Below, piece after piece: positions 6,798 to 14,597 of a stretch of 64,000 bases of DNA. The number at the start of each line of letters is the position of its first letter. Position 1 is the stretch's first letter. The stretch lies in the NCBI GenBank assembly GCA_001899635.1, contig MKVQ01000010.1, forward strand, positions 1 to 64,000, read 5' to 3'. A model generated the notes under the pieces. It saw only the letters and a program-made list of their open reading frames with translations. It ran no database searches and had not been told where the DNA came from. Position numbers and translations under genes: made by a program. The stretch comes from Myxococcales bacterium 68-20 (GTDB taxonomy: Bacteria; Myxococcota_A; Polyangia; Polyangiales; Polyangiaceae).

Positions 6798-8597
6798 ATG
6801 ATGGCGAAGGAGACGCCCTCGACGGCCTGGGAGCTGGCGAAGGCGATCGTCTGGGCTCAGCGGAGCAAGCTCGCCGCGGGGCTGGCCCTCCTCTTCGTCG
6901 ATCGGGCCGCGGGATTCGTCGTTCCGATCGCGCCGAAGGTGCTGCTCGACGAGGTGGTCGGCAAACAGCGGGCCGACCTCCTGCCGTGGCTCGCCGCGGC
7001 GGTCGTCGTCGCGTCGCTCGTCCAGGCACTGGCGCTCTTCGGCCTCCAGCGGATCCTCGGGCTCTCGGCCGAGCTCGTCGTGCTCGGATGGCGGCGGCGC
7101 ATCATGGCGCGCATCACGCGGATGCCGGCGGCGCACCTCGACGGGACGCAGTCCGGCGCGCTGCTCTCGCGGATCATGGACGACGCCGCGGCGATGCAGA
7201 ACCTCGTCGGCGCGCAGCTGGCGCGCTGGACGAGCAACATCCTCACCGCCCTCGGCGCGTTCGTCGCGCTCCTGTGGATCGACTGGAAGATGACGCTCCT
7301 CGCGCTGGCGTTCGCGGCGCTCCCGGGGCTCGGCCTCGATCTCGCGCATCGCAAGCTACGGCCGCTCTTTCGCGAGCGCGGCGAGCTCCGGGCGGAGGTG
7401 GCGGGGAGGCTCGCGCAGACGCTCTCCGGCATCCGTGTCGTGAAGGCGTACGGAGCCGAGCGGCGTGAGCAGCTCGTGTTCACGCGCGGGCTCCACCGTC
7501 TCTTTCGCGTGATGTCACGGACGACGAACCGGCGCGGGACGATGGGCGCCGTGGCCGCGGTGGTGTCGGCGGGGGTGATCGCGATCGTGGTCGTGATGGG
7601 TGGCCGCGCGATCCTCGCCGGGACGATGTCGCTCGGTGACTTCGGCAGCTACGTCGCCTTCGCGCTCATGTTCGCAGCGCCCTTGCTCGACCTGCCGGAG
7701 ATCGCGACCCGTGTCACCGAGACCCTCGCCGATCTCGATCGCGTCCGCGCGGTGGAGGCCGTGATCCCCGAGGACGAGGGCGATGACGCCCGAGAGCCGC
7801 TCGGTGCGATCCGCGGCGAGATCGCCTTCGAGGATGTGTCGTTTGCGTATCGGCCCGGCTCGCCCGTGCTCCGCGGCGTTTCCTTTCATGCGAAGGCGGG
7901 AACGACGACCGCGATCGTCGGACCGAGCGGGGCAGGGAAGAGCACGATGTTCGCGCTCCTGATGGCGTTCTACCGGCCGAGCCGAGGGCGCCTGACGATC
8001 GACGGCCGCGACCTGGCGAGCGTGAAGCTCCGCGACTGGCGGAAGCGCCTCGCGGTGGTCCTCCAGGACGACTTCCTCTTCGACGGCACGATGGCCGAGA
8101 ACATCGCGCTGCCCCGGCCGAACGCGACGCGCGAGGAGATCGAGCGCGCTGCGAGCGCCGCCCATTGCGACGAGATCGTGAGCGCGCTGCCGGACGGCCT
8201 CGATACGATCGTCGGCGAGCGAGGGCTGAAGCTCTCCGGCGGTCAACGGCAGCGGGTCGCGATCGCGCGCGCGATCCTCGCGGATGCGCCCGTGCTCCTC
8301 TTCGACGAGGCGACGTCCAGCCTCGACAGCGAGAGCGAGTCCGCAGTGCACGACGCGATGAAGCGGCTCGCGCTCGCGCGCACCGTGTTCGTCATCGCTC
8401 ACCGGCTCTCGACGATCCGCGGTGCCGATCAGATCCTCGTCCTCGATCGCGGCGAGCTCGTCGAGTGCGGGACACACGATGAGCTCCTCCAGCGCTCGGG
8501 GCGTTACCGCGCCCTCCACGAGGCGCAGTTCGGCGCCGTTCATGCGGGTGGGGACGGGCACGGTGCCGCGATCGAGCCCGAGGTCGCCAGTCGCTGA
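6798..8597 (+). CDS. ABC exporter, fused permease-ATPase
   Basis: A 599-residue half-transporter of the MsbA/multidrug exporter type. The N-terminal half holds six predicted membrane helices (ABC type 1 fold, about 20-310). The C-terminal half is the ATPase with Walker A GPSGAGKST (about 375), the LSGGQ signature (about 478), Walker B VLLFDEA and the H-loop IAHRLSTI. A homodimer in the inner membrane would flip lipids, peptides or drugs outward. The tandem ATGs at 6798 and 6801 are the first plausible starts; upstream the frame continues into low-quality sequence. It diverges from the 5584-6657 gene with about 140 bp between. Confidence 0.9.
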   Translation: MMAKETPSTAWELAKAIVWAQRSKLAAGLALLFVDRAAGFVVPIAPKVLLDEVVGKQRADLLPWLAAAVVVASLVQALALFGLQRILGLSAELVVLGWRRRIMARITRMPAAHLDGTQSGALLSRIMDDAAAMQNLVGAQLARWTSNILTALGAFVALLWIDWKMTLLALAFAALPGLGLDLAHRKLRPLFRERGELRAEVAGRLAQTLSGIRVVKAYGAERREQLVFTRGLHRLFRVMSRTTNRRGTMGAVAAVVSAGVIAIVVVMGGRAILAGTMSLGDFGSYVAFALMFAAPLLDLPEIATRVTETLADLDRVRAVEAVIPEDEGDDAREPLGAIRGEIAFEDVSFAYRPGSPVLRGVSFHAKAGTTTAIVGPSGAGKSTMFALLMAFYRPSRGRLTIDGRDLASVKLRDWRKRLAVVLQDDFLFDGTMAENIALPRPNATREEIERAASAAHCDEIVSALPDGLDTIVGERGLKLSGGQRQRVAIARAILADAPVLLFDEATSSLDSESESAVHDAMKRLALARTVFVIAHRLSTIRGADQILVLDRGELVECGTHDELLQRSGRYRALHEAQFGAVHAGGDGHGAAIEPEVASR

Positions 8598-8640
8598 CGC
8601 TCGTGCCGTTCGGGCCTTGCTCGACTCGCGGGAGGCCACG

Positions 8641-8646
8641 TAACGT
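8641..8646 (+). promoter_or_regulatory. TAACGT -10-like box with a possible -35
   Basis: TAACGT ends 8 nt before the ATG at 8655. TTGCTC at 8617-8622 lies 18 nt upstream and could be a weak -35. It predicts a leaderless transcript. Confidence 0.45.
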
Positions 8647-8654
8647 GGGACGCC

Positions 8655-9101
8655 ATGTCCCTCGCGAACCTCGTCCCCGCCGGTGTGAAGCCCTCCACGG
8701 AGCAGTCCGACGTTCTGCTCGAGCTCGCCTATCTCGCCACCGCCGTCGACGGCCGACTCGACGACGAGGAGCTCGCCGCGTTCAAGCTGCTCGTCGGGCG
8801 TCTTCACGGCAAGGCGCCGTCCGACTCTGCCGTCGATGCGCTCCTCGACCGCTTCGCGGGGAACGTCGAGCACGCCGAGATCTCCGAGCGCGTGCAGAAG
8901 CTCGCGCCTGCGCTCCCGGAGGGGCTCCGCCCGCTCGCGTTCAAGCTCGCGGTCGGGCTCGGGGTGGCCGATCTCGATGCGAGCGAGGAGGAGAGCGATC
9001 TCCAGGTCGTGCTCGCCGAGGCGCTCGGCCTCGACGAGGATCGCGTCGACGAGCTGACCGCGGAGGTCTTCGCCTCGCTCGACGCAGGCGAAGAGTCGTA
9101 G
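8655..9101 (+). CDS. TerB-like protein
   Basis: A 148-residue acidic helical protein resembling the TerB/DjlA N-terminal fold: LLELAYLATAVDGRLDDEEL near the start and LAVGLGVADLDASEEESD in the second half, the paired Asp/Glu loops typical of the family's metal-binding sites. TerB-type domains appear in stress and chemical-defence contexts, but many solitary copies have no known role. A second, shorter TerB-like gene lies at 10949-11260. Confidence 0.75.
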   Translation: MSLANLVPAGVKPSTEQSDVLLELAYLATAVDGRLDDEELAAFKLLVGRLHGKAPSDSAVDALLDRFAGNVEHAEISERVQKLAPALPEGLRPLAFKLAVGLGVADLDASEEESDLQVVLAEALGLDEDRVDELTAEVFASLDAGEES

Positions 9102-9121
9102 AGCGCGCCGAGGAGCGAGCC

Positions 9122-9844
9122 GTGTTCCACCCCGAGGGCCCGACCTTCGCCGAGCTGATGCGGCAGGCGCTCGCCTCGACCGAGCGCGGCTACGACCTCA
9201 TCGCGCCAAAGTTCGACCGCACGCCCTTCCGCACGCCCGACGAGGTGCTCGCGGCGATGGCGACGCACATCGCGTCTGTTTCCGGAGGCACGGTCGGGTC
9301 TGCGCTCGACGTCTGCTGCGGGACCGGAGCTGCGATGCGCCACCTGCGCCCGCTCTGCACCGAGCGTGTCGTGGGCATCGACTTCAGCGAGGGGATGCTC
9401 GCCGAAGCGCGACGGCGTCTCGCGGACGCGCCCGGCGATGCGCGCATCGAGCTGGTCCGCGGCGATGCGCTGGAGCTGCCATTCGAGCGCGAGATGGATC
9501 TCGTCACTTCGGTGGGCGCCTTCGGGCACGTGCTCGCCCGTGACGAGGACCGCTTCGTCGCCGGGATCGCGCGTGCGCTCGTCCCGGGCGGCCGCTTCGT
9601 CTTTGCGACCGGACGGCCGCCGCGTCCGACCGAGCCGTGGTTCTGGATGGCACACGGGTTCAACGGCGTGATGCGCGTGCGCAACGCGCTCCTTCGTCCG
9701 CAGTTCATCATGTACTACCTCACGTTCCTCTGGCCCGACGTCCGGGCGCTCCTCGAGCGTCATGGCTTCGAGGTCGAGGCGCTCGAGGGCTTGTGTCCGG
9801 CGCCGTACGAGCGCGTGATCATCGTGAGCGCACGGAAGAGCTGA
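9122..9844 (+). CDS. SAM-dependent methyltransferase
   Basis: A 240-residue class I methyltransferase. Motif I is LDVCCGTGAAMRHL (about 62-75), followed by the acidic end of strand 2 (VVGIDFSEGML), VRGDALELPF as motif II/III, and VPGGRFVFAT after it. The N-terminus FHPEGPTFAELMRQALASTE and the late hydrophobic segment QFIMYYLTFLWP are specific to this protein. Substrate unknown. The GTG at 9122 is chosen because GAGGAG lies 5-10 nt upstream; the frame is open far upstream but overlaps the TerB-like gene there. Confidence 0.85.
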   Translation: MFHPEGPTFAELMRQALASTERGYDLIAPKFDRTPFRTPDEVLAAMATHIASVSGGTVGSALDVCCGTGAAMRHLRPLCTERVVGIDFSEGMLAEARRRLADAPGDARIELVRGDALELPFEREMDLVTSVGAFGHVLARDEDRFVAGIARALVPGGRFVFATGRPPRPTEPWFWMAHGFNGVMRVRNALLRPQFIMYYLTFLWPDVRALLERHGFEVEALEGLCPAPYERVIIVSARKS

Positions 9845-9876
9845 GCGTCGCTCTCGCTCGGGCGCGTGCGGTCGAA

Positions 9877-9882
9877 TACGAT
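9877..9882 (+). promoter_or_regulatory. TACGAT -10-like box, leaderless type
   Basis: TACGAT ends 6 nt before the ATG at 9889 of the lipoprotein gene. Confidence 0.4.
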
Positions 9883-9888
9883 GCGGTG

Positions 9889-10977
9889 ATGAAGAGCGTG
9901 CTGCCTCGCTCGTTCACCGTCGCCGTCATCCTCGCTGCGCTCGGCTCGGGGGCATGCTCGCGCAAGGAAGCAGCCTCGGGAGCCGCCGACGCAGGCACGG
10001 ACGCCGCGCTCGTCTCGATGGCGGCGGATGCTGCGCCGGCTCCTTCGGCGTCCGCGATGCAGGCCGCGAGCTTCCCGGATGCGGGCTTCGCGCTTGCGAA
10101 GGTGACGCCGACGGAGGCGCGCCGTGTGCGTGTAGCGAAGCTCGATGGCGATCCCGCGCTGAGCGGCGCGAAGGCGATCCTCGAGGGGCACTTCGCTGGC
10201 GTGCCCGGGCCCTTCGACGTGCAGACGGGCGCTCTGACCGCGGCCGGCCGGCGGGTCGTCCTCGTGGCGGAGGCGGGGAAGCCGACCAGCGACGCACGGC
10301 CGATCGCGTTCGTCCTCGACGATGCGGACCGTCTCGTCTGGTCGAAGGAGCATCCGATCGCCGGCATCGTGGCGCCGGTCGGACCAATCGCGATCGCACC
10401 GGGGCCTCGCGGTCGCGTCGCGCTCGCTGCATGCGATCCTCCCACGAAGCTCGTCGCCCTCCGGCTCTGGGACGACGACGGCTCGCCGTTCGCGGACTTC
10501 GAGGCGATCTCCGGCGTCGAATCTTGCGATGCGCTCTCGCTCCTCTACTGGCCAGGGAAAGGTTGGATCGTCGTCGCGGCGGGGGTCGGCGCCACACGCG
10601 CGCGCCTGCTCGAGGAGAAGGGCACGCCGGCGTGGGGAGACGGGCTCGATCTCGGCGTCCGCTCGCGTCCCGGCGCGATCGCCGCGCCGAGCCTCGCGGC
10701 GGACACGGACGAGACGTTCGTCCTCGTCCAGATGGCGCAGCCGAGCGCGGCCCCGGGGTCGCCGTTCCACGCGCTCGCCTTCCGCTACGACACGCGGGGG
10801 GCTCCGATCTGGAAGGCAGCAGCGGACCTCGGCCCGCTCCCGAAGCCGCCCTCTGCAGGCGAGCGAGTGAAGCTCGGTCTGACGAGGCCGGGTGTGCGGG
10901 TGACGCTCCCGTCGGGGACGGAGGTCGACGTCCGCCCGAGCGGTGACGTTATTGCTCGACCCCGAGCGCCTCGGTGA
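9889..10977 (+). CDS. Putative lipoprotein
   Basis: A 362-residue exported protein: signal peptide with lipobox LGSGAC (Cys about 24), then an Ala/Asp/Ser-rich linker typical of the lipoproteins in this window. The mature part has repeated short beta-like phrases (RPIAFVLDDADRLVWSKEH, GPIAIAPGPRGRVALAAC, ETFVLVQMAQ) suggesting a beta-propeller-like fold. No function assigned. The last 29 bp overlap the convergent TerB-like gene. Confidence 0.75.
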   Translation: MKSVLPRSFTVAVILAALGSGACSRKEAASGAADAGTDAALVSMAADAAPAPSASAMQAASFPDAGFALAKVTPTEARRVRVAKLDGDPALSGAKAILEGHFAGVPGPFDVQTGALTAAGRRVVLVAEAGKPTSDARPIAFVLDDADRLVWSKEHPIAGIVAPVGPIAIAPGPRGRVALAACDPPTKLVALRLWDDDGSPFADFEAISGVESCDALSLLYWPGKGWIVVAAGVGATRARLLEEKGTPAWGDGLDLGVRSRPGAIAAPSLAADTDETFVLVQMAQPSAAPGSPFHALAFRYDTRGAPIWKAAADLGPLPKPPSAGERVKLGLTRPGVRVTLPSGTEVDVRPSGDVIARPRAPR

Positions 10978-11260
10978 TTCGCTTCACGGCAGCCATCTCG
11001 AGGGGAGAGAGACGGCCGTCGGCGGACGAGGCGTCGACCAGCGTCGCGAGGAACTCGCGCTTCTCCTCCGGGGAGAGCTTCGCCACGACGGGCTCGGCCT
11101 GATCCCAGCCCTCGAGATCGAGGACGCGCCGACGTTCGCCCTCATCGAGCTCGAGCCGGCACATCATCCTGTCGAGGAAGATGCGCTCGTTCTCCGTCAT
11201 GATGCCATCGGCGACGAGGACCTTGGAGACGAGGAGGCACTTGGCGACCCGGAGTTCCAT
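10949..11260 (-). CDS. Short TerB-like protein
   Basis: A 103-residue single TerB-like domain: KVLVADGIMTENERIFLDRM and LVDASSADGRLSPLEMAAVK are the two acidic helix-loop-helix repeats. It is the second TerB-like gene in 2.6 kb, on the other strand from 8655-9101. The ATG at 11260 is supported by TACCCT (11268-11273) 7 nt upstream. Confidence 0.75.
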   Translation of the reverse strand: MELRVAKCLLVSKVLVADGIMTENERIFLDRMMCRLELDEGERRRVLDLEGWDQAEPVVAKLSPEEKREFLATLVDASSADGRLSPLEMAAVKRITEALGVEQ

Positions 11261-11267
11261 GGGCCCG

Positions 11268-11273
11268 AGGGTA
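11268..11273 (-). promoter_or_regulatory. TACCCT -10-like box, leaderless type
   Basis: Read on the minus strand, TACCCT ends 7 nt before the ATG at 11260. Confidence 0.4.
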
Positions 11274-11301
11274 GCATGTGGCTCCGGCGGCCACGGTCCG
11301 A

Positions 11302-12156
11302 TCAGCGGCGAGCTGCGAGCTGCGCGATCAGCACCCCGGCGGCCACGCCGACGTTGAGGGATTCGACCGCTCCCGAGCCGCGGATGGCGAGGATGGCGTC
11401 GCACTGGGCCCGCACACGCGGACCGAGGCCCTCGCGTTCGTTGCCCATCACGAGGACCGCCGGCCTCGGGTAGTCGAAGCGAAGCGCGTCGCTATCGGCA
11501 TGCCCGTCGGCGCCGAAGACCTTCACGCCGCGGGAGCGGAGGCGCACGAGCGTGTCGGCGAGATCGGTCGTGCGCGCCATCATGAGGTGCTCGACGCCGC
11601 CTTCCGCCACGCGGACTGCGTTCGGATCGAGCCCGGGATGAGGCGCGGGGGCTCCGAGGAGCACGGCATCGACACCGAAGAACGCCGCACTCCGGAGGAC
11701 CGCGCCGATGTTGTACGAGTTGCGCACGCGATCGAGCGCGACGGCGACGCCGTTGGTCTTCGTGAGGAGATCGCCGAGCTCGTGCGGCGTCGCCCAGCGA
11801 CGAGCGCGCGCCTCGAGGACGAGCCCTTCGTGCTGGTTCGAGTGGGCGAGCTTCTCGATCTCGCGATCGGAGAGGACGCCGATGCCGATCTGCTCTGCGT
11901 AGTCGCCGAGCGTGTGCTCGACCTCCTCGGCGAGCTCGCGGATACAGGCGATCCGCACGACGTCCTCCGGGCGTTTCGCGAGGACTGCGATGCCCGCGCG
12001 GTGTCCGTGGATTCGCTCCACCGCCTCGTCGCCGCCGGCTCTGCTCGGCGCCGGCGGCTCTCGCCGGACGCCGCCGCTTTCGCGAGGCGGCCCTCCGCGC
12101 GAAGGCCCGTGAGCGGGACCGCGTCGTCCGTCGTGGGGGCGCGGATGGCGGCTCAA
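11302..12156 (-). CDS. TrmH/RlmB-family RNA 2'-O-methyltransferase (SPOUT)
   Basis: A 284-residue SPOUT methyltransferase that would methylate a ribose 2'-OH in tRNA or rRNA. The C-terminal 150 residues carry motif 1 RVRNSYNIGAVLRSAAFFG, motif 2 VLVMGNEREGL and motif 3 RGSGAVESLNVGVAAGVLI forming the knotted SAM site. A substrate-binding-like domain (about 60-120) precedes it, and the first 45 residues are basic and probably disordered. The TTG at 12156 overlaps the TGA of the HD gene as TTGA, which fixes the start and implies coupled translation. The exact RNA target cannot be read from sequence. Confidence 0.85.
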   Translation of the reverse strand: MSRHPRPHDGRRGPAHGPSRGGPPRESGGVRREPPAPSRAGGDEAVERIHGHRAGIAVLAKRPEDVVRIACIRELAEEVEHTLGDYAEQIGIGVLSDREIEKLAHSNQHEGLVLEARARRWATPHELGDLLTKTNGVAVALDRVRNSYNIGAVLRSAAFFGVDAVLLGAPAPHPGLDPNAVRVAEGGVEHLMMARTTDLADTLVRLRSRGVKVFGADGHADSDALRFDYPRPAVLVMGNEREGLGPRVRAQCDAILAIRGSGAVESLNVGVAAGVLIAQLAARR

Positions 12157-12737
12157 CGTGCTCTCTCGATCGCGGCGAGGCGCTCGAGCTCGGTGAAGAG
12201 CTCGCGTGCGAAGTCGAGGTCCATGTGGCGCCGGTTCTTGGTGTTCGTCCAGAACTCGTCGAGCCGACCACGTCGCTGCTTCTCGTAGATCAGCGCCTTG
12301 ACGAGCATCTGCACCTTGTCCGCTGCCTTGACGATGCGCGCTTCCAGCGTCTTGCCGGCCTCCGCTTCTGCCCACAGCGCGAGCTGCTCCGGCGAGAGGA
12401 CGTTCGCGAGGAGCGTGCCCTCCGCCTCCTCCAGCGCCGCGTCGAGCTTCTCCGTCTTGGCCGGCATCGGGATGTCGCCGGTGAAGGCCTCGGCGGCGTC
12501 GTGCACGAGCGCCATCCGGAGGACGCGCTCGCCGTCGACCGTCATTCCGCGTGCGCGAAGGTCGTCGATGAGGAGCGTCGCGACGAGGCAGACGCCGAAG
12601 GAGTGCTCGGCGATGCTCTCCGGATCTACGACGCCCCGCAGCAGCCACCCCGTACGGGGCAGCGCTGCGAGGCGATCGAAGAACTGGACGAGCTCGATCG
12701 CCGCGAGGGCATTCGATGAGCGCGCCGCGTCGGTCAT
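12153..12737 (-). CDS. HD-domain phosphohydrolase (HDDC2/YfbR-like)
   Basis: A 194-residue single HD domain, probably a 5'-nucleotidase acting on deoxynucleoside monophosphates. Metal ligands are visible in order: IAEHSFGVCLVATLL (His), ALVHDAAEAFTGDIPMP (the HD pair with the GDIP motif of the YfbR/HDDC2 group) and VKAADKVQML (the last Asp). Length and motif order fit that group. Its ATG shares one base with the TGA of the upstream gene (TGATG) and its TGA overlaps the TTG of the RNA methyltransferase gene, so all three are translated in series. Confidence 0.85.
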   Translation of the reverse strand: MTDAARSSNALAAIELVQFFDRLAALPRTGWLLRGVVDPESIAEHSFGVCLVATLLIDDLRARGMTVDGERVLRMALVHDAAEAFTGDIPMPAKTEKLDAALEEAEGTLLANVLSPEQLALWAEAEAGKTLEARIVKAADKVQMLVKALIYEKQRRGRLDEFWTNTKNRRHMDLDFARELFTELERLAAIERAR

Positions 12738-13252
12738 CAGGCGTCGCGGAAGGGCAGTCCGCCGATGAAGTCGATCTTGCCGAGGTCGACGCCGTTGTGG
12801 CGGAGGATCGAGTAGGCGGTGACGAGGTGGAAGCCGTAGTTCGGGAGGGCGAACTCGAGCACGTAGTCGCTGCCCGAGAGGACCTTGCCGGGCACCCAGG
12901 GGAGCGAGATCGTGCGGGTCTCTCCGCCCTCGAAGTCGGCCGGCTTGAAGCCGTTCACGTACTCCCGGACCGCGCGGATGCGCGCGCGAAGCTCGTCCCA
13001 GGTCTTCTCGGTGTCGGGATGCGAGGGAGCCTGCTTGCCGGCGAGGCGCGCGCAGACGAACTTGGCGTTGTCGCACGCGATCTGGATCTGGCCGACGAGC
13101 GGGATCTGATCCGGCGCGAGGCGAGCGGAGAGCAGCGTGTTCGCGTCGAACTTCTTCGCCGTCGCGAAGTCGTGAGCCTTGTCGATCCAGCGCTCGAGGT
13201 TCTGGAGCGTCTTGTCGAAGTACGGGACCGTGAGCTGATGCAGCGTCGTCAT
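12737..13252 (-). CDS. DUF1993-family protein
   Basis: A 171-residue protein matching the DUF1993 pattern, a DinB-like four-helix bundle: LHQLTVPYFDKTLQNLERWI at the start, IPLVGQIQIACDNAKFVCARLAG in the middle, and YGFHLVTAYSILRHNGVDLG with DFIGGLPFRD at the end. Function unknown; DinB-like relatives bind a metal, and a His is present in the C-terminal motif. I prefer the ATG at 13252 to that at 13261 because GGAGG then lies 9 nt upstream. First gene of the three-gene operon. Confidence 0.8.
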   Translation of the reverse strand: MTTLHQLTVPYFDKTLQNLERWIDKAHDFATAKKFDANTLLSARLAPDQIPLVGQIQIACDNAKFVCARLAGKQAPSHPDTEKTWDELRARIRAVREYVNGFKPADFEGGETRTISLPWVPGKVLSGSDYVLEFALPNYGFHLVTAYSILRHNGVDLGKIDFIGGLPFRDA

Positions 13253-13273
13253 CGAGGTCATCCTCCGCGGAGA

Positions 13274-13293
13274 TCACCCGCTCGAGCGGGTGA
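13274..13293. promoter_or_regulatory. 20-bp perfect palindrome upstream of the DUF1993-HD-TrmH operon
   Basis: A perfect palindrome with half-site TCACCCGCTC centred between 13283 and 13284. It lies about 22 bp before the first start of the operon and about 50 bp after the stop of the phosphatidyltransferase gene. A gapless dyad suits a dimeric repressor operator; it could also be a terminator stem for the upstream gene. Confidence 0.45.
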
Positions 13294-13346
13294 CGAGACG
13301 CTCACTATCCCGGCGGCGTCCGGGCGACCAGTGCCACCGTGAGCGA

Positions 13347-14372
13347 TCAGCCGCGGTCGAGGCGCTCGACCGCCCGGTGGCCCTCCAGCGCGCGCGCGAG
13401 GGCGAGTCCGCCGAACGCGACCGAGACGACGCCTGCGGCGGCCCAGTCGATCGACTGCGCCATCGCCGCGTTCGGCGCGCCACCGAGGATGCGGTGCCCG
13501 GCGAGGGCTCCGAGGACCGCGGCCGCGAAGAGGACGCCGCGCTCGAGGAGCGGGCGCTCTCCGCGGACGCGGAGCGTGAGCTGTCGGATGCCGATGAAGA
13601 TGAAGACGACGGCACCCGCGATGATCGCAGCGAGGGTGCCGAGCGCGCCGGTGGCGGCCGCGACGGTGACCGCCGCGCCGAACGCATACGGCGCGAGCGC
13701 AGGGCCGAGGCGCCCGCGGTTCTGCGCGACGCGCATCGTGCTGCGGATGATCCCGAACATCGCCACGGTCGTCACGAAGCCGAGGACGAGCACCGGCAAG
13801 GACACCCCGGCGATCGTCACGGCGGCCATCGCCTCGGCGCCGAACACGGCGCGCGCGGTGAGCGCAACCGTGAGGCAGACGATCGACTCGATCTGGTTCA
13901 GGAGGCCGAGCTGGAAGACGCCGGTCTCGGCCTGCTCCCAATACGTGACGGCAGCCGCGGCGGGGACGACGACGGCGGCCACGACGCTCCAGAACGGCGG
14001 TGCCCCGAGCGTCACGACCGTCATGCACGAGATGTACGTCGCGTTGAGGAGGTCGAGGCCGTGGTCGAGGAACTCTCCCTTCGCCGAGCACTGGTTGGTC
14101 CTGCGCGCATGCCCGCCGTCGGCGTTGTCACACCAAAGGTAGACGTGCACGAGGACCGCCGCCGCGATGAACGGCCAGCTCTTGCCTTGCCTCGCGGTGA
14201 ACACGAGGAGGAGGAGCGCGCCGAGGTTCAGGATGTGTCCGCCGTGCGTGATCGCGTTCGGGTTCACCGATGCCGGGATGAACGGCAGGAGCGGCTCGAC
14301 GAGGAAGCGCTTGTAGTAGGGGAGGAGGAGCGAACGATCCTGGACGGAATACGCGAGCGCAGGTGTCGTCAT
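13347..14372 (-). CDS. CDP-alcohol phosphatidyltransferase family membrane enzyme
   Basis: A 341-residue inner-membrane enzyme with about eight spans. It would displace CMP from a CDP-alcohol to make a phospholipid. The complete family signature is present at about residues 84-109: DNADGGHAR, eight residues, then GEFLDHGLD, giving all metal-binding Asp residues. The YYKRFLVEPLLPFIPASVNP stretch before span 1 resembles eukaryotic-type choline/ethanolamine phosphotransferases more than PgsA/PssA, so the acceptor could be diacylglycerol or another lipid alcohol (inference). The ATG at 14372 is the first sensible start. Confidence 0.85.
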   Translation of the reverse strand: MTTPALAYSVQDRSLLLPYYKRFLVEPLLPFIPASVNPNAITHGGHILNLGALLLLVFTARQGKSWPFIAAAVLVHVYLWCDNADGGHARRTNQCSAKGEFLDHGLDLLNATYISCMTVVTLGAPPFWSVVAAVVVPAAAAVTYWEQAETGVFQLGLLNQIESIVCLTVALTARAVFGAEAMAAVTIAGVSLPVLVLGFVTTVAMFGIIRSTMRVAQNRGRLGPALAPYAFGAAVTVAAATGALGTLAAIIAGAVVFIFIGIRQLTLRVRGERPLLERGVLFAAAVLGALAGHRILGGAPNAAMAQSIDWAAAGVVSVAFGGLALARALEGHRAVERLDRG

Positions 14373-14429
14373 TCGTCGATCCTCGGAGCTGGTTCGAGCG
14401 GGCTCGGCACGCGCCCGGCGCGTCCATCG

Positions 14430-14453
14430 AGCTCGCCTGAGTCGAGGCGAGCT
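14430..14453 (-). terminator. 9-bp hairpin between the kinase and phosphatidyltransferase genes
   Basis: AGCTCGCCT (14430-14438) pairs perfectly with AGGCGAGCT (14445-14453) around a 6-nt loop. It lies between the stop of the kinase gene and the start of the next minus-strand gene. No U-tract is present. Confidence 0.35.
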
Positions 14454-14597
14454 GTCTTCAAGTCCCGTGCGCGGCTCGTTGCGGCCCATGCAGCGCCGCT
14501 TCTGCGGTGATTTCACGAGCCCACCCCGATCGAACCGCGCACATCCTAGCGCGCATACGCGTACGGGGCTTCGCGTGTCGCGTAGCTCAGCTCGAGC

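Noticed and set aside
8603-9121. Upstream extension of the methyltransferase frame
   Set aside because: It overlaps the TerB-like gene in another frame and is Arg-rich; GTG 9122 with a GAGGAG site is preferred.
9637-9888. Upstream extension of the lipoprotein frame
   Set aside because: It lies over the methyltransferase gene and would remove the signal peptide from the N-terminus.
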